From Chryseobacterium sp. S0630 (GTDB lineage Bacteria; Bacteroidota; Bacteroidia; Flavobacteriales; Weeksellaceae), in NCBI RefSeq assembly GCF_024158915.1, contig NZ_JAMZGF010000028.1:1-61103 (forward strand): a DNA stretch of 61,103 bases. Reading direction: 5' to 3'. Positions 7,951-17,358 of the stretch are shown in pieces. Within the stretch, counting starts at the first letter, position 1. The number at the start of each line of letters is the position of its first letter. Under the pieces are notes generated by a model that saw only the letters and a list, made by a program, of their open reading frames with translations, did no database searches and had not been told where the DNA came from. The translations under genes were made by a program, and so were the position numbers.

Positions 7951-9075
7951 ATGAAAAAAATTCAGATGGTTGACTTGCAAAGTCAGTATTACAAAATAAA
8001 GAATGATGTAGACAATGCAGTTTTGAATGTAATGGATTCTGCGGCATTTATTAACGGTCCTGAAGTAAAGTCTTTCCAGAATGAATTGGAGTCTTATTTA
8101 GAAGTAAAACATGTGATTCCGTGTGCCAATGGTACAGATGCATTACAGATTGCCCTGATGGCTTTGGATCTGAAAGAAGGAGACGAAATTATCACGGCTG
8201 ATTTTACTTTTGCTGCTACAGTAGAAGTTATTCACCTGCTTAAATTAAAGTCTGTACTGGTAGATGTAGATTATGATACATTCACAATTTCTACTGAACA
8301 GATTAAAAAAGCAATTACGCCAAGAACAAAAGCGATTATTCCGGTGCATATTTTCGGACAGTGTGCCAACATGGAAGAAATTTTAAAAATTGCTGAAGAG
8401 CATAATTTATATGTTATTGAAGACAATGCTCAGGCAATCGGTTCAGAATATACATTCTCTGACGGAACTGTAAAACAGGCAGGAACAATGTCTACTGTGG
8501 GAACTACTTCTTTCTTCCCTTCCAAAAACCTGGGATGCTACGGAGACGGAGGTGCTATTTTTACCAATAATGATGAATTAGCTCACCGTTTAAGAGGAAT
8601 TGTAAACCACGGAATGTATGAGAGATATTATCATGATGAGGTAGGAGTAAACTCACGTTTGGACAGCATTCAGGCAGCAGTTTTAAGAAAAAAACTTCCT
8701 CACCTTGATTCTTACAACGAAGCGAGAAGAAAAGCAGCTGATTTTTATGATGAAGCATTCGAAGGAAACCCGAATATTCTGACTCCAAAAAGAGCGGAGA
8801 ACTCTACTCACGTATTCCACCAGTATACGTTAAGAATCCTGAATGGAAAACGTAATGAGCTTCAGAAGTTTTTAACGGAAAAAGAAATTCCTGCAATGAT
8901 CTATTATCCGGTAGCATTAAGAAAGCAAAAAGCATACTTCCAGGAAAGTAATGCTGCAGACTTTGTGAATACTGATAAGCTTTTGGATCAGGTAATTTCG
9001 TTGCCAATGCATACAGAATTGGACGAAGAGCAGCTGAAGTATATTACGGATGCAGTGCTTGAGTTTATGGGATAA
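7951..9075 (+). CDS. DegT/DnrJ/EryC1/StrS-family sugar aminotransferase
   Basis: 374 aa PLP enzyme of the family that aminates nucleotide-linked keto-sugars. Family marks: PCANGTDALQIAL (phosphate-binding loop, about 57-69), VIEDNAQAIGSEY (the Asp that holds the pyridine nitrogen), the Lys-bearing loop SFFPSKNLGCYGDGG (internal aldimine Lys) and NSRLDSIQAAVL. It resembles the 3-keto-hexosamine (WbpE/FdtB-type) branch, but the sugar cannot be read from sequence. It is followed by a small membrane protein and galE on the same strand, so it probably serves cell-surface glycan synthesis. Confidence 0.87.
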   Translation: MKKIQMVDLQSQYYKIKNDVDNAVLNVMDSAAFINGPEVKSFQNELESYLEVKHVIPCANGTDALQIALMALDLKEGDEIITADFTFAATVEVIHLLKLKSVLVDVDYDTFTISTEQIKKAITPRTKAIIPVHIFGQCANMEEILKIAEEHNLYVIEDNAQAIGSEYTFSDGTVKQAGTMSTVGTTSFFPSKNLGCYGDGGAIFTNNDELAHRLRGIVNHGMYERYYHDEVGVNSRLDSIQAAVLRKKLPHLDSYNEARRKAADFYDEAFEGNPNILTPKRAENSTHVFHQYTLRILNGKRNELQKFLTEKEIPAMIYYPVALRKQKAYFQESNAADFVNTDKLLDQVISLPMHTELDEEQLKYITDAVLEFMG

Positions 9076-9082
9076 AATAAGC

Positions 9083-9541
9083 ATGAAGGAATTTTTTTTA
9101 AAAGGGAGAAAGTATAAATTCTTTTTAGGATTTCACCTTTTTATTGTAGGGCTTTATTCAATCTATATCATAAATACATTGAAGTCTTATAATTCCTCAT
9201 CTTATTCAACATATTATAAAGAGAGTATTTATGAAAATATCGCAAAATACTCTTTTTATATTATCATAAATTTAATTTCGGTAGCGATCATTTATTTTAA
9301 AATAAAACGAGCAAAGACTATCCTCAATTTTTTTGCAGTAATGATCTTTATTTTGGTTTGTTATGCCGAATATACCCTGATTAAAACTTATGTTAATAAC
9401 TCATATTATAACTTTGTAATTACTTTTAATACAGGAGTTATAGGTTTTATTGTTTTTTATATCTTTTATCTCAATAAAAATAGTGAGAAAGAAGAGATAG
9501 GAATAAATGAAATAGAGAATATAGGAAAACGCGAAGACTAA
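9083..9541 (+). CDS. Small integral membrane protein of unknown function
   Basis: 152 aa from the ATG at 9083, 7 bp after the aminotransferase stop; the longer frame overlapping that gene's end is not preferred. Four hydrophobic segments (about 11-31, 52-72, 77-97 and 112-132) with short Lys/Tyr-rich links and a charged tail suggest a four-helix membrane protein. No family was recognised. The very high AT content and Ile/Phe/Tyr/Asn-rich composition differ from the flanking sugar genes, which may mark an insertion into the cluster. Confidence 0.6.
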   Translation: MKEFFLKGRKYKFFLGFHLFIVGLYSIYIINTLKSYNSSSYSTYYKESIYENIAKYSFYIIINLISVAIIYFKIKRAKTILNFFAVMIFILVCYAEYTLIKTYVNNSYYNFVITFNTGVIGFIVFYIFYLNKNSEKEEIGINEIENIGKRED

Positions 9542-9568
9542 GAAACCGCTAAGATTTAAAAAATAAAG

Positions 9569-10591
9569 ATGGCTATACTTGTTACCGGCGGACTTGGATA
9601 TATTGGTTCTCACACTGTTGTAGAACTTCTTAATAACGGCTTTGAAGTGGTTATTGTAGATGATTTATCCAATACGGAAAGGTTTATTTTAAAAAATATT
9701 GAGGAAATTACAGGTAAGAAGCCTGTTTTTTATCCTTTTGATTTAAGAAGGAAAGAACTTCTTACTCAGGTGTTTGATGCTCACCAGATTGATGGTTGTA
9801 TCAATTTTGCTGCCTCTAAAGCGGTAGGAGAGAGCCAGATCATTCCAGTAGATTATTATGAGAATAATCTGTTTTCTTTGATTAATATTCTTCAGGAATT
9901 TAAAGCAAGAAAGATCTCCAATTTTATTTTCAGCTCATCATGTACGGTATACGGACAGGCAGATGTAATGCCGATAGATGAAAATACTCCGTTGAAAACC
10001 CCTGAAAGTGTCTATGGGAAAACAAAACAAATGGGAGAACAGATCCTGATTGATTTTGCAAAAGCCTATCAGAGTAAAATATCACTATTAAGGTATTTTA
10101 ATCCAATCGGAGCACATCCTTCCGGAAAGCTGGGAGAATTGCCGATAGGGATTCCTAATAATTTAGTGCCTTATGTGATGCAGACGGCTTCTGGAGTTCG
10201 TGAGAAACTGAATATCTGGGGTGATGATTACTCTACAGAGGATGGAACAGCCGTTCGTGATTATATCTATGTTGTTGACCTGGCAAAAGCACACGTTGCA
10301 GCATTAAAGAAACTGATAGAGGATCCTTCATCGGATGCTGTAATAGATATTTACAATCTGGGGACAGGAAAAGGTTCATCTGTACTGGAAGTGGTAAAAG
10401 CTTTTGAAAAAGCCAATCATGTAGAAGTGCCTTATCAGATCTGTGCCAGAAGAGAAGGAGATATCACTATTGCCTATGCTAATCCCGATAAAGCGGAAAA
10501 AGAACTCAACTGGAAGTCTGAAACCTCGCTTGAAGAGGCTTTAAGAACAGTTTGGGAATGGCAAAAATATCTGAACACCAGAAATTCATAA
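9569..10591 (+). CDS. galE: UDP-glucose 4-epimerase
   Basis: 340 aa. Interconverts UDP-glucose and UDP-galactose (some homologues also act on the GlcNAc/GalNAc pair) with tightly bound NAD. The Rossmann glycine motif TGGLGYIGS is at residues 6-14. The active site is Ser124 (FSSSCTVYG) with Tyr149 and Lys153 (YGKTK). The C-terminal substrate part has the usual RYFNPIGAHPSG and GTAVRDYIYVVDLA phrases. Length is normal. It is third in the sugar cluster after the aminotransferase and membrane protein, 27 bp after the latter. Confidence 0.93.
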   Translation: MAILVTGGLGYIGSHTVVELLNNGFEVVIVDDLSNTERFILKNIEEITGKKPVFYPFDLRRKELLTQVFDAHQIDGCINFAASKAVGESQIIPVDYYENNLFSLINILQEFKARKISNFIFSSSCTVYGQADVMPIDENTPLKTPESVYGKTKQMGEQILIDFAKAYQSKISLLRYFNPIGAHPSGKLGELPIGIPNNLVPYVMQTASGVREKLNIWGDDYSTEDGTAVRDYIYVVDLAKAHVAALKKLIEDPSSDAVIDIYNLGTGKGSSVLEVVKAFEKANHVEVPYQICARREGDITIAYANPDKAEKELNWKSETSLEEALRTVWEWQKYLNTRNS

Positions 10592-10731
10592 CTTAGCATT
10601 GAGAAATGCTTATATAGAAAGAGCAATTTAAACGATCATAAAACAAATTACAAAAACATCTTCCTTGAAAATTGAATGTTTTATCTTTTTAAAAAACATT
10701 TATTTCAGCGAAGCTTTAATTTAACATTAAT

Positions 10732-11184
10732 ATGAAGACACAGAGAATAGGTATTACATTTTCGTCATTTGACTTATTGCATGCAGGTCACATTAAAATG
10801 CTTGAAGAAGCTAAAACTGTATGTGACTATTTAATCGTCGGACTTCAAATCGATCCGTCCCACGATCGTCCAAACAAAAATAAGCCAAGTCAGACTATTG
10901 TTGAAAGATATATCCAGCTGAAAGCAGTGAATGCTGTGGATGAGATTATTCCTTATTACACAGAAGAAGACCTTTTGGATATTCTTAAATCATTTGTGAT
11001 TGACGTAAGAATCATCGGGGATGATTATATGGACAGAGACTTTACAGGTAAAAAATACTGTGAAGAAAAAGGAATTGAGCTTTTTTTCAACAAAAGAGAC
11101 CATAGGTTTTCCACCAGTGATCTGAGAAGAAGAATCTATGAAGCTGAAAAAGAAAAATACGCAAAAGCAGAACCTGTAAAATAA
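10732..11184 (+). CDS. TagD-like cytidylyltransferase (nucleotidyl transferase)
   Basis: 150 aa. Shows the HxGH signature of the class (His17-Ala-Gly-His20 in FDLLHAGH) and a C-terminal FSTSDLRRR (126-134) in the place of the ISTT segment of glycerol-3-phosphate cytidylyltransferase. Such enzymes make CDP-glycerol or ADP/CDP-sugar precursors. True TagD ends RTEGIST; here the phrase is altered, so the substrate is open and an adenylyltransferase role is possible. It sits 140 bp after galE and ends at a strong terminator. Confidence 0.8.
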   Translation: MKTQRIGITFSSFDLLHAGHIKMLEEAKTVCDYLIVGLQIDPSHDRPNKNKPSQTIVERYIQLKAVNAVDEIIPYYTEEDLLDILKSFVIDVRIIGDDYMDRDFTGKKYCEEKGIELFFNKRDHRFSTSDLRRRIYEAEKEKYAKAEPVK

Positions 11185-11192
11185 CAGAAATA

Positions 11193-11223
11193 AAAAAATC
11201 CCGAAAGAACTTTCGGGATTTTT
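11193..11223. terminator. Bidirectional terminator
   Basis: Hairpin aatcccgaaag-aa-ctttcgggatt flanked by A and T runs, between the TagD-like gene (+) and the converging TonB-type receptor gene (-). It can serve both. Confidence 0.9.
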
Positions 11224-11229
11224 GTTGTA

Positions 11230-13815
11230 TTACATTGGGCCGCCTTGTTCTTCGTCCCCTTTTGTATTAGAATTAATATCTTTTTTAATTTTAGGTTTGG
11301 CATCAATTTTCTCGCCTTGCTTGAACTTATAAGTGAAAGATAAAGCAAACTGTCTTGGCTGCCATTGCATTTCCATTTCTCGGGTAAACTGAGCATTATC
11401 AGAGAAGTTTTTCATTTTTCTGGTATTAAAGATATCTCTGATGTTGAATCCTATAATTCCGTTTCCTTTCCAGATGGTCTGGCTCGCTCCAAAATCTATC
11501 CCATACATTGCCTTTCTGTTGTTCATAGCTGTTTTCTCAGCAGCTCTGTAGAAGCTTTGAATTTGAAGGCTTAAGTTTTTAGTAGGCTTAAATGTATTGT
11601 TAAAACGTATTCTGTATGAGAATCCGGAACCAGAGAAATCATTTAAGGTTTTTGGATTGTCCGGGAATAAGTTATAGCTTCCTGTATTTTTATATCCGTA
11701 AAGGTCAGCAGAAAGCATTATTTTCCACCAGCTGTAAGGATCATAAGTTCCGTTCAGATCCAAACCATAATTGGTCTCCGTACCCACGTTGAAAGGAATG
11801 GTGTTTACAGCTCCCGTCTGATCTACATATTGATATCTGTTTTGCTCGTCTTCAGACTTTTTAAAATACAGAGTTGGATTAAACGTAATCTTTTTATTTG
11901 AAAGATTGTATCCAAGTTCAAAAGAGTTTTCGTAGGTTGGATTAAGATTCGGGTTTCCTCTGAAATAGTTTCTGTCATCATCAAAAGACATAAAAGGGAT
12001 CAGGGAGAAAGCTCTCGGACGGTTAATTCTTCTTGAATAATTTAACAAGATCTGATTGTTCTTTGCCAGATCATAGCTTAAAAATACAGAAGGGAAGAAC
12101 TTAGTATAGTTTTTATTAACTTCCGGAGTATTTGCCGGGTTTCCGTTTACATCAAAATTTTGAAAATTAACGTCAATTTTTGAAGTCTCACTTCTTAATC
12201 CTAACTGATACGCAAATTTTTCTCCAATTTTACTTTTAAACTGTGCATAAACTCCCAAAATCTTTTCAGAATATACCGTATTACTTGTGAAATCGAACCT
12301 GGTAGTTGTAGGTTGATCGTTTAACTTTTGATCTACAAAATAGTTATAGGTATTTCTGTTATAATCATAACGTGCTCCTGCTTCTAATTTAGACTTTTCA
12401 CCTATTGGAAGTTCATAATCGATTTTTCCAATGAAAGTATCCGTTTTAGAATCTGTACTTACATTATTGATGATATTACCGTTTGGCTGTACAATATTTT
12501 CAATAAATGTTCTTTGATCAATTTTATTAATTCCGTCTGTTTTGTTGGTCTGGTAACTTGCGGATGCGGATAATAACTGGCCATTATCTCCAATTTTCTG
12601 ATCAAGTCCAAGATCAAACTGGGTTGCCAGGTTTGTGTTATTTCCGTAGCTGTTTCTTTCCCTTAAAACATTGCTTACACCAGAAGTAGGAGTCGTATAC
12701 AGTCTTTCATTATAAGAATTAAGACCTGTCTGATCCGTATCAAAACTTCTGATCATTCCTGAGAAATTGATGGATGTTTTATCACTGAAATCATGAGTAA
12801 AACCAGCAGTCACATTATAAGTGTTACTTTCTCTTGTCGTTTTACCATTTTGTTGAGAATACTGTGTAAAAGGGAATGCATCAGAAGCCAGGCTGCCAAT
12901 ATCATCCTTTCTGGTAGTTGTATTCTTCATGGTGCTTTCATTCTTCTGATAACCACCGCCGCCATTTAAAAACCAGGTCCAGTTACCTTTTCTCCAGTTT
13001 AAATTCGCATTAAGATTGGTTCTTGGAAGATAACCTAAAGTTCCGGTTACACTACCATTGAATCCCATTTTTTTATCCTTTTTAAGAATGATATTCAGAA
13101 TACCAGCGGTCCCACTTGCCTCAAATTTAGAAGAAGGGTTGGTAATTACCTCAATTCTTTCAATCTGATCTGCCGGAATACTTTGCAAAGCGTTGGCTCC
13201 ATCATCTATTCCAAGAAGAGAAGAGGGCTTTCCGTTAATCAGAAATTTTACATTGGAATTTCCTCTCATCGATACCGTTCCGTCTGTATCTACAGAAACC
13301 GAAGGAACATTGGTTAAAACATCCTGAAGATTTCCTCCTTTACTCACAATATCCTGTGAAGGATCATAGGTTTTCTTATCAAGTTCTACTTTATATGCTT
13401 TGGTGGCTGAAGCAGTAATCACAACACCCTGTATTTCCTTTGTTTTACCATCAACAGTAGAGGTTGGCTCTGCTTCAATAGATAATGCTCCGATATTACC
13501 TGCTTTTGCAATATTTTTGCTGACTACACTTTTTTTGTAATCAATAGCTTCTACTGTAATATCATAGTCTCCGGGCATAAGCTGAAGTGTATATTGCCCT
13601 TTTTCATCTGTCAGTACAGCATCACTTAAAGTCTTGTTGGCCTTATTGCTAAAAGTTACGGAAGCATAAGGAACCGGTTGATTTTTTTTGTTGACAATGA
13701 TTCCTGAAACTCCAGCCTTCTCCTGTGCAAAAGCCAGTGCTGCCGCTGAAAGTACTAGGGTAAGTCCTAAAGTTTTTCTGGTGAAAATATTGACAATTTC
13801 TGTCTTATTCTTCAT
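11230..13815 (-). CDS. TonB-dependent receptor family outer-membrane protein
   Basis: 861 aa. Signal peptide to about residue 30 (ALAFAQ). A carboxypeptidase-regulatory-like beta-sandwich follows (35-110: GVSGIIVNKKNQPVPYASV). The plug domain is about 125-240 (LQDVLTNVPSVSVDTDGTVSMRG, then LINGKPSSLLG and IERIEVITNPSSKFEASGTAGILNI). The rest is a C-terminal barrel of the OMP_b-brl_3 type. It has no SusD partner beside it, so it is not a classical SusCD glycan system; this subgroup is widespread in flavobacteria with mostly unknown ligands. Monocistronic. Confidence 0.87.
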   Translation of the reverse strand: MKNKTEIVNIFTRKTLGLTLVLSAAALAFAQEKAGVSGIIVNKKNQPVPYASVTFSNKANKTLSDAVLTDEKGQYTLQLMPGDYDITVEAIDYKKSVVSKNIAKAGNIGALSIEAEPTSTVDGKTKEIQGVVITASATKAYKVELDKKTYDPSQDIVSKGGNLQDVLTNVPSVSVDTDGTVSMRGNSNVKFLINGKPSSLLGIDDGANALQSIPADQIERIEVITNPSSKFEASGTAGILNIILKKDKKMGFNGSVTGTLGYLPRTNLNANLNWRKGNWTWFLNGGGGYQKNESTMKNTTTRKDDIGSLASDAFPFTQYSQQNGKTTRESNTYNVTAGFTHDFSDKTSINFSGMIRSFDTDQTGLNSYNERLYTTPTSGVSNVLRERNSYGNNTNLATQFDLGLDQKIGDNGQLLSASASYQTNKTDGINKIDQRTFIENIVQPNGNIINNVSTDSKTDTFIGKIDYELPIGEKSKLEAGARYDYNRNTYNYFVDQKLNDQPTTTRFDFTSNTVYSEKILGVYAQFKSKIGEKFAYQLGLRSETSKIDVNFQNFDVNGNPANTPEVNKNYTKFFPSVFLSYDLAKNNQILLNYSRRINRPRAFSLIPFMSFDDDRNYFRGNPNLNPTYENSFELGYNLSNKKITFNPTLYFKKSEDEQNRYQYVDQTGAVNTIPFNVGTETNYGLDLNGTYDPYSWWKIMLSADLYGYKNTGSYNLFPDNPKTLNDFSGSGFSYRIRFNNTFKPTKNLSLQIQSFYRAAEKTAMNNRKAMYGIDFGASQTIWKGNGIIGFNIRDIFNTRKMKNFSDNAQFTREMEMQWQPRQFALSFTYKFKQGEKIDAKPKIKKDINSNTKGDEEQGGPM

Positions 13816-13946
13816 AGGTTATTTTTTTGTATAAGATCGTGAAAGAATAACCCTTAATATTTTGAATATCCATATCAATTTGATCTTCAAAACATTATGG
13901 TTGTATGTTTTTTCTAACTGTTTAAATTTTCAGGTGCTTTCTAAGC

Positions 13947-14972
13947 TTATTTTATATTTTTTGAGTTGAGCCAGTCCTGATAAGCCTTTGCATTCACTGC
14001 ATGTTCTTCAGCACTTGCAGTAAACTTATGGTATCCGAATCTTGCCGGATCAGCACACATAAATATATAATTGTTGTTTTCGGCATTTAAAACAGCATCT
14101 ATTGAATTCTTATCCACTACACAGATAGGTCCCGGAGGAATACCTGCATTGGCATAAGTATTATAAGGTGATGGTGTAGACAAATGCTTATATAATACCC
14201 TTTTTATAGGTTCTTTAAAATTAGTCTGCTTATTGATCGCATAAATTACCGTAGGATCAGACTGAAGCTTCATGCCTTTTCTGTAACGGTTTAAATATAA
14301 TCCAGCAATTGTTTTCATTTCGTCCTTTTTTCCTCCGGACTCCTTATAAACAATAGAAGCTAAAGCATAAATCTGATCTCTTGTAAGACCGGACTGCTGT
14401 TCTTTGTTTTTTCTTTCACTTGTCCAGAAATCATTATATTGATTTTCGAACTTGGAAAAAAATTCTCTCGGACTTACTGTCCAGAAAAAATTATAAGTAT
14501 CAATGAAAAAATATTTTTTTAAATCTTCAACATTTTTATAGCCTTTCTCCTGCGCAACAGCATCCAGATCATTCACAAAATGCAATGAATCAATTTCTGT
14601 TTTTTTAGTCACCTTACCAATCATCTGATACATGTCTCCAAAATCACCGATTCTGTAAGAATTTGCAGTCTGGTTACCTGCTTTGATCATATTGACAAGG
14701 TTTTTGTTACCTGTTCCGCTCTGAATATGATATCGCCCTGCTTTAAAATTCGTATCAAGGCCTTTTTCCTTAGCTACAGCTTCAAAAGACTCTCTGTCTT
14801 TAATATAAGGAGCAATAGAATCGAGGATCTGTTTAAAGCCTGCTCTATGAGGAATCAGAACATAACCATCCTTTTCTACATTATTTCCTAAATATTTATT
14901 ATAAAATCTCAAACCAAAAAATCCTGCCACTACAAAAACCAGCAGAATGACAATGAGAATTGCTTTTTTCAT
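13947..14972 (-). CDS. mltG: Endolytic murein transglycosylase
   Basis: 341 aa inner-membrane enzyme that cuts nascent peptidoglycan strands. N-terminal transmembrane helix 4-20, then a LysM-like region, then the YceG/MltG domain with ASIVYKESGG (catalytic Glu211), GLYLNRYRKGMKLQSDPTVIYA and the closing SPYNTYANAGIPPGPI motif. Length and motif order fit the family. It lies 33 bp after dapF on the same strand, so both cell-wall genes are probably one operon from the promoter at about 15800. Confidence 0.93.
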   Translation of the reverse strand: MKKAILIVILLVFVVAGFFGLRFYNKYLGNNVEKDGYVLIPHRAGFKQILDSIAPYIKDRESFEAVAKEKGLDTNFKAGRYHIQSGTGNKNLVNMIKAGNQTANSYRIGDFGDMYQMIGKVTKKTEIDSLHFVNDLDAVAQEKGYKNVEDLKKYFFIDTYNFFWTVSPREFFSKFENQYNDFWTSERKNKEQQSGLTRDQIYALASIVYKESGGKKDEMKTIAGLYLNRYRKGMKLQSDPTVIYAINKQTNFKEPIKRVLYKHLSTPSPYNTYANAGIPPGPICVVDKNSIDAVLNAENNNYIFMCADPARFGYHKFTASAEEHAVNAKAYQDWLNSKNIK

Positions 14973-15005
14973 TCTTTATAAATGTTGATTAAAAGTTTTT
15001 TGTTT

Positions 15006-15773
15006 TTAAAGAAGATCTGTCTTACCTCTAAAAACTTGCTTTGCAGGACCTTCCAGCCAAATATTCTGGAATGCGTCACCGCTTTTTTCAGCATATACTT
15101 TAAGGTTTCCACCTAAAGTTTTAACTTTTACAGAGGTTAGATTATGTTTTTGAAGAAAAGTTAAAGCAGAAGCTGTAACTCCTGTTCCGCAACTGTAAGT
15201 TTCGTCCTCAACGCCTCGTTCATAGGTTCTTACAAAAATTTCATTATCAGAAATTTTTTCTACAAAGTTCACATTGATTCCTTTTTCTTTATAATTTTCA
15301 GAATTTCTGATGCCATATCCTTCGTCATAAACGTGATAATCTTTCAGGTTGTCTACATATTTTACATAATGAGGAGATCCGGTGTTCAGAACAAAGTCAT
15401 TGCCGTCATGGGAAACAGTATCCACATTGATCATTTTTAATTTAATGATTCCGTTATGGATTTCAGCTTCATGTTCACCATCGGTTGCAATGAACTTACA
15501 TTTGTCTTCAAAAATGTCCAGGAAAAAAGCAAAAGCAACAAGACATCTTCCTCCGTTTCCACACATTGTACTTTCTCCACCATCAGAATTGTAATACACC
15601 ATCTTAAAATCATATTCAGGATCGTTTTCCAATAGAATAAGACCGTCAGCACCTATTCCGAAACGTCTGTCACATAATTTTTCAATACTATCTTTATCTT
15701 TAGTAAATTGCAGATCACGGTTGTCTACCATTACAAAATCATTCCCTGTTCCCTGATATTTATAAAATTCCAT
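15006..15773 (-). CDS. dapF: Diaminopimelate epimerase
   Basis: 255 aa. Converts LL- to meso-diaminopimelate for lysine and peptidoglycan. The two catalytic cysteines are Cys71 (STMCGNGGRC) and Cys195 (ETYSCGTGVTAS); the N-terminal YQGTGNDFVMVDN is typical. The frame runs to 15797 with a TTG, but ATG 15773 gives the family N-terminus, and the -7 box at 15795-15802 lies across the longer start. Followed by mltG. Confidence 0.95.
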   Translation of the reverse strand: MEFYKYQGTGNDFVMVDNRDLQFTKDKDSIEKLCDRRFGIGADGLILLENDPEYDFKMVYYNSDGGESTMCGNGGRCLVAFAFFLDIFEDKCKFIATDGEHEAEIHNGIIKLKMINVDTVSHDGNDFVLNTGSPHYVKYVDNLKDYHVYDEGYGIRNSENYKEKGINVNFVEKISDNEIFVRTYERGVEDETYSCGTGVTASALTFLQKHNLTSVKVKTLGGNLKVYAEKSGDAFQNIWLEGPAKQVFRGKTDLL

Positions 15774-15794
15774 ATTTTTTGTTAAATAAAGAAG

Positions 15795-15802
15795 CAAAAT
15801 TA
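15795..15802 (-). promoter_or_regulatory. -7 box of dapF-mltG
   Basis: TAATTTTG on the minus strand, an exact TAnnTTTG, 21 bp before the dapF ATG. No -33 TTG at the usual distance. Confidence 0.4.
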
Positions 15803-15861
15803 CTATATTTTAAATGAAAAACGAACAGTGTTAGCTGTTCGTTTTCTTATTTATAATCGTT

Positions 15862-16527
15862 TTATCTAAAGCCGCCTCCGCCGCTCTGCTGTCTGCTTGA
15901 ACTGGTGCTTTGGCTGCCTGAGCTATTTCTAAATCCACCGCCAGAAGATTCTGATCTGCTGCTTTCAGAATTTCTGAAACCGCTGTTATTCTGGTTTCCC
16001 TGATTGTTCTGATTACTGCTGTTTTGATTTCTGAATCCGCTGTTACTGTTAGAATTTCTGAAACCACTGTTGTTTTGATTTCCCTGATTGTTTTGATAAC
16101 CACTATTCTGGTTTCTGAATCCGCTGTTGCTGTTGGAGTTTCTATTATTATTGAATCCTTCGTTATTATTGTATGAACCGTTACTGTTCGTTGTACGCGT
16201 ATTCTGGAATCCGTTTTGAGGTCTTGATGAAGAAGAAGATCTTCTTTCTACATAGACTTTTCTTCTGGAGTTGTTATAACTGTCATAATAATAAGGAATG
16301 CCATTATCATAGTAATAATTAACGTTGTTTCTGTAATAATAGCCGTCATTGCCCCAATATCCACCGCTTCCGTAGTATCCTGAAGGAGCATAATAATACC
16401 CATTGTTGTAATAGGGATCACCATATCCGTAACCACTATTGCTTCCGTATCCGTCAGTATATGCTAAACAAGAGGTTAAACTGGTAATAGCAAAAATACT
16501 GATTGCTATTTTAAATAAATTTTTCAT
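15862..16527 (-). CDS. Low-complexity Asn/Gly/Ser-rich lipoprotein with tandem repeats
   Basis: 221 aa. Lipoprotein signal ending Ser-Leu-Thr-Ser-Cys (Cys20). Residues 25-85 are Tyr/Gly-rich, a short basic stretch follows, and from about 100 the chain is almost only Asn, Gln, Ser, Gly with recurring SGFRN words. Two copies of a 28-residue unit (starting SGFRNQNS) are visible, the 84-bp copies lying side by side at roughly 15990-16160, so the length may vary between strains by slippage. The composition is adhesive or prion-like; no enzyme fold is expected. It begins 4 bp after pnuC ends, so both may share a transcript. Confidence 0.7.
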   Translation of the reverse strand: MKNLFKIAISIFAITSLTSCLAYTDGYGSNSGYGYGDPYYNNGYYYAPSGYYGSGGYWGNDGYYYRNNVNYYYDNGIPYYYDSYNNSRRKVYVERRSSSSSRPQNGFQNTRTTNSNGSYNNNEGFNNNRNSNSNSGFRNQNSGYQNNQGNQNNSGFRNSNSNSGFRNQNSSNQNNQGNQNNSGFRNSESSRSESSGGGFRNSSGSQSTSSSRQQSGGGGFR

Positions 16528-16531
16528 GACT

Positions 16532-17194
16532 TTATTGTACTTTTTTTTCTTTAAAACTTTTTTTCCAATTGACGTATCCTAAGATCGCCATTATAGTAAA
16601 TACCAAATATTGAACCGAAGTGATTCCAAGTCCCTTAAAAATCATCATAGGGATGCAAATAAGATCTCCGAGAATCCAGAAAATCCAGCTCTCAATGCGC
16701 TGTTTGGCCATCAACCACATTCCTACTAAAAATATGGAAGTGGTAAAAATATCCATCCAATTGGCCCAATCGAGATGATATAATCCCCAATAAGCACCTT
16801 CTAAATGATCAATGTAAGGTTTACAATAATAAATAAAAGTAACAAATCCCAAACTCAGCACAAAAAGAATACTTGCATGTATCCATTCTTTTCGGGTAGC
16901 CCATGTAACTTCTACATGAACATGATCTTCAGAATTTCTTGCCCATAGAACCCATCCATAAATACTCATGACAGTATAATAGACGTTAATCATACAGTCT
17001 CCCAGCAGCCCGGCATTGAAAAGAAGATATACGTAGATCAGGGTTGAAATAATGCCGGTAGGGTATACCCATATATTTTTCTTTATGGAAAAAAATACGC
17101 TCAGTATTCCGAAAATTGCACCTGATGCTTCCAACGTAATCTGTAAAGAATCATAGCTTTCATAAGGCTTTACAAAAAGATCATATAAATTCAT
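16532..17194 (-). CDS. pnuC: PnuC-type nicotinamide riboside (vitamin) transporter
   Basis: 220 aa from ATG 17194 (the frame opens with TTG at 17212). About seven membrane helices and the PnuC marks: GAIFGILSVFFSIKKNIWVYPTG near residue 30, WVLW, the WxNWMDIFTTSIF stretch and ESWIFWILGD. The family moves nicotinamide riboside or, in some branches, thiamine or riboflavin by facilitated diffusion; no vitamin riboswitch is seen upstream, so NR is the default guess. Two exact TATTTTTG boxes 10 bp apart (complement of 17200-17207 and 17210-17217) lie just before the ATG. Confidence 0.85.
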   Translation of the reverse strand: MNLYDLFVKPYESYDSLQITLEASGAIFGILSVFFSIKKNIWVYPTGIISTLIYVYLLFNAGLLGDCMINVYYTVMSIYGWVLWARNSEDHVHVEVTWATRKEWIHASILFVLSLGFVTFIYYCKPYIDHLEGAYWGLYHLDWANWMDIFTTSIFLVGMWLMAKQRIESWIFWILGDLICIPMMIFKGLGITSVQYLVFTIMAILGYVNWKKSFKEKKVQ

Positions 17195-17358
17195 GCAATC
17201 AAAAATAAGCAAAAATATGGACTTTTTAAAATGGATTATATAATGTGTTGTTCAGGTTTTTAAACCTTTAATGTAAAATAAATGAGGAAAGTTTAACGAT
17301 AAACGTGGGAGTTCCTAAATTTTTTATATTTTCGTAAATCCTTAATAAATAAAAAAAC

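Noticed and set aside
16532..17260. A vitamin riboswitch before pnuC.
   Set aside because: The -7 boxes lie within 25 bp of the ATG, so no leader is long enough to fold a TPP or NAD+ aptamer.
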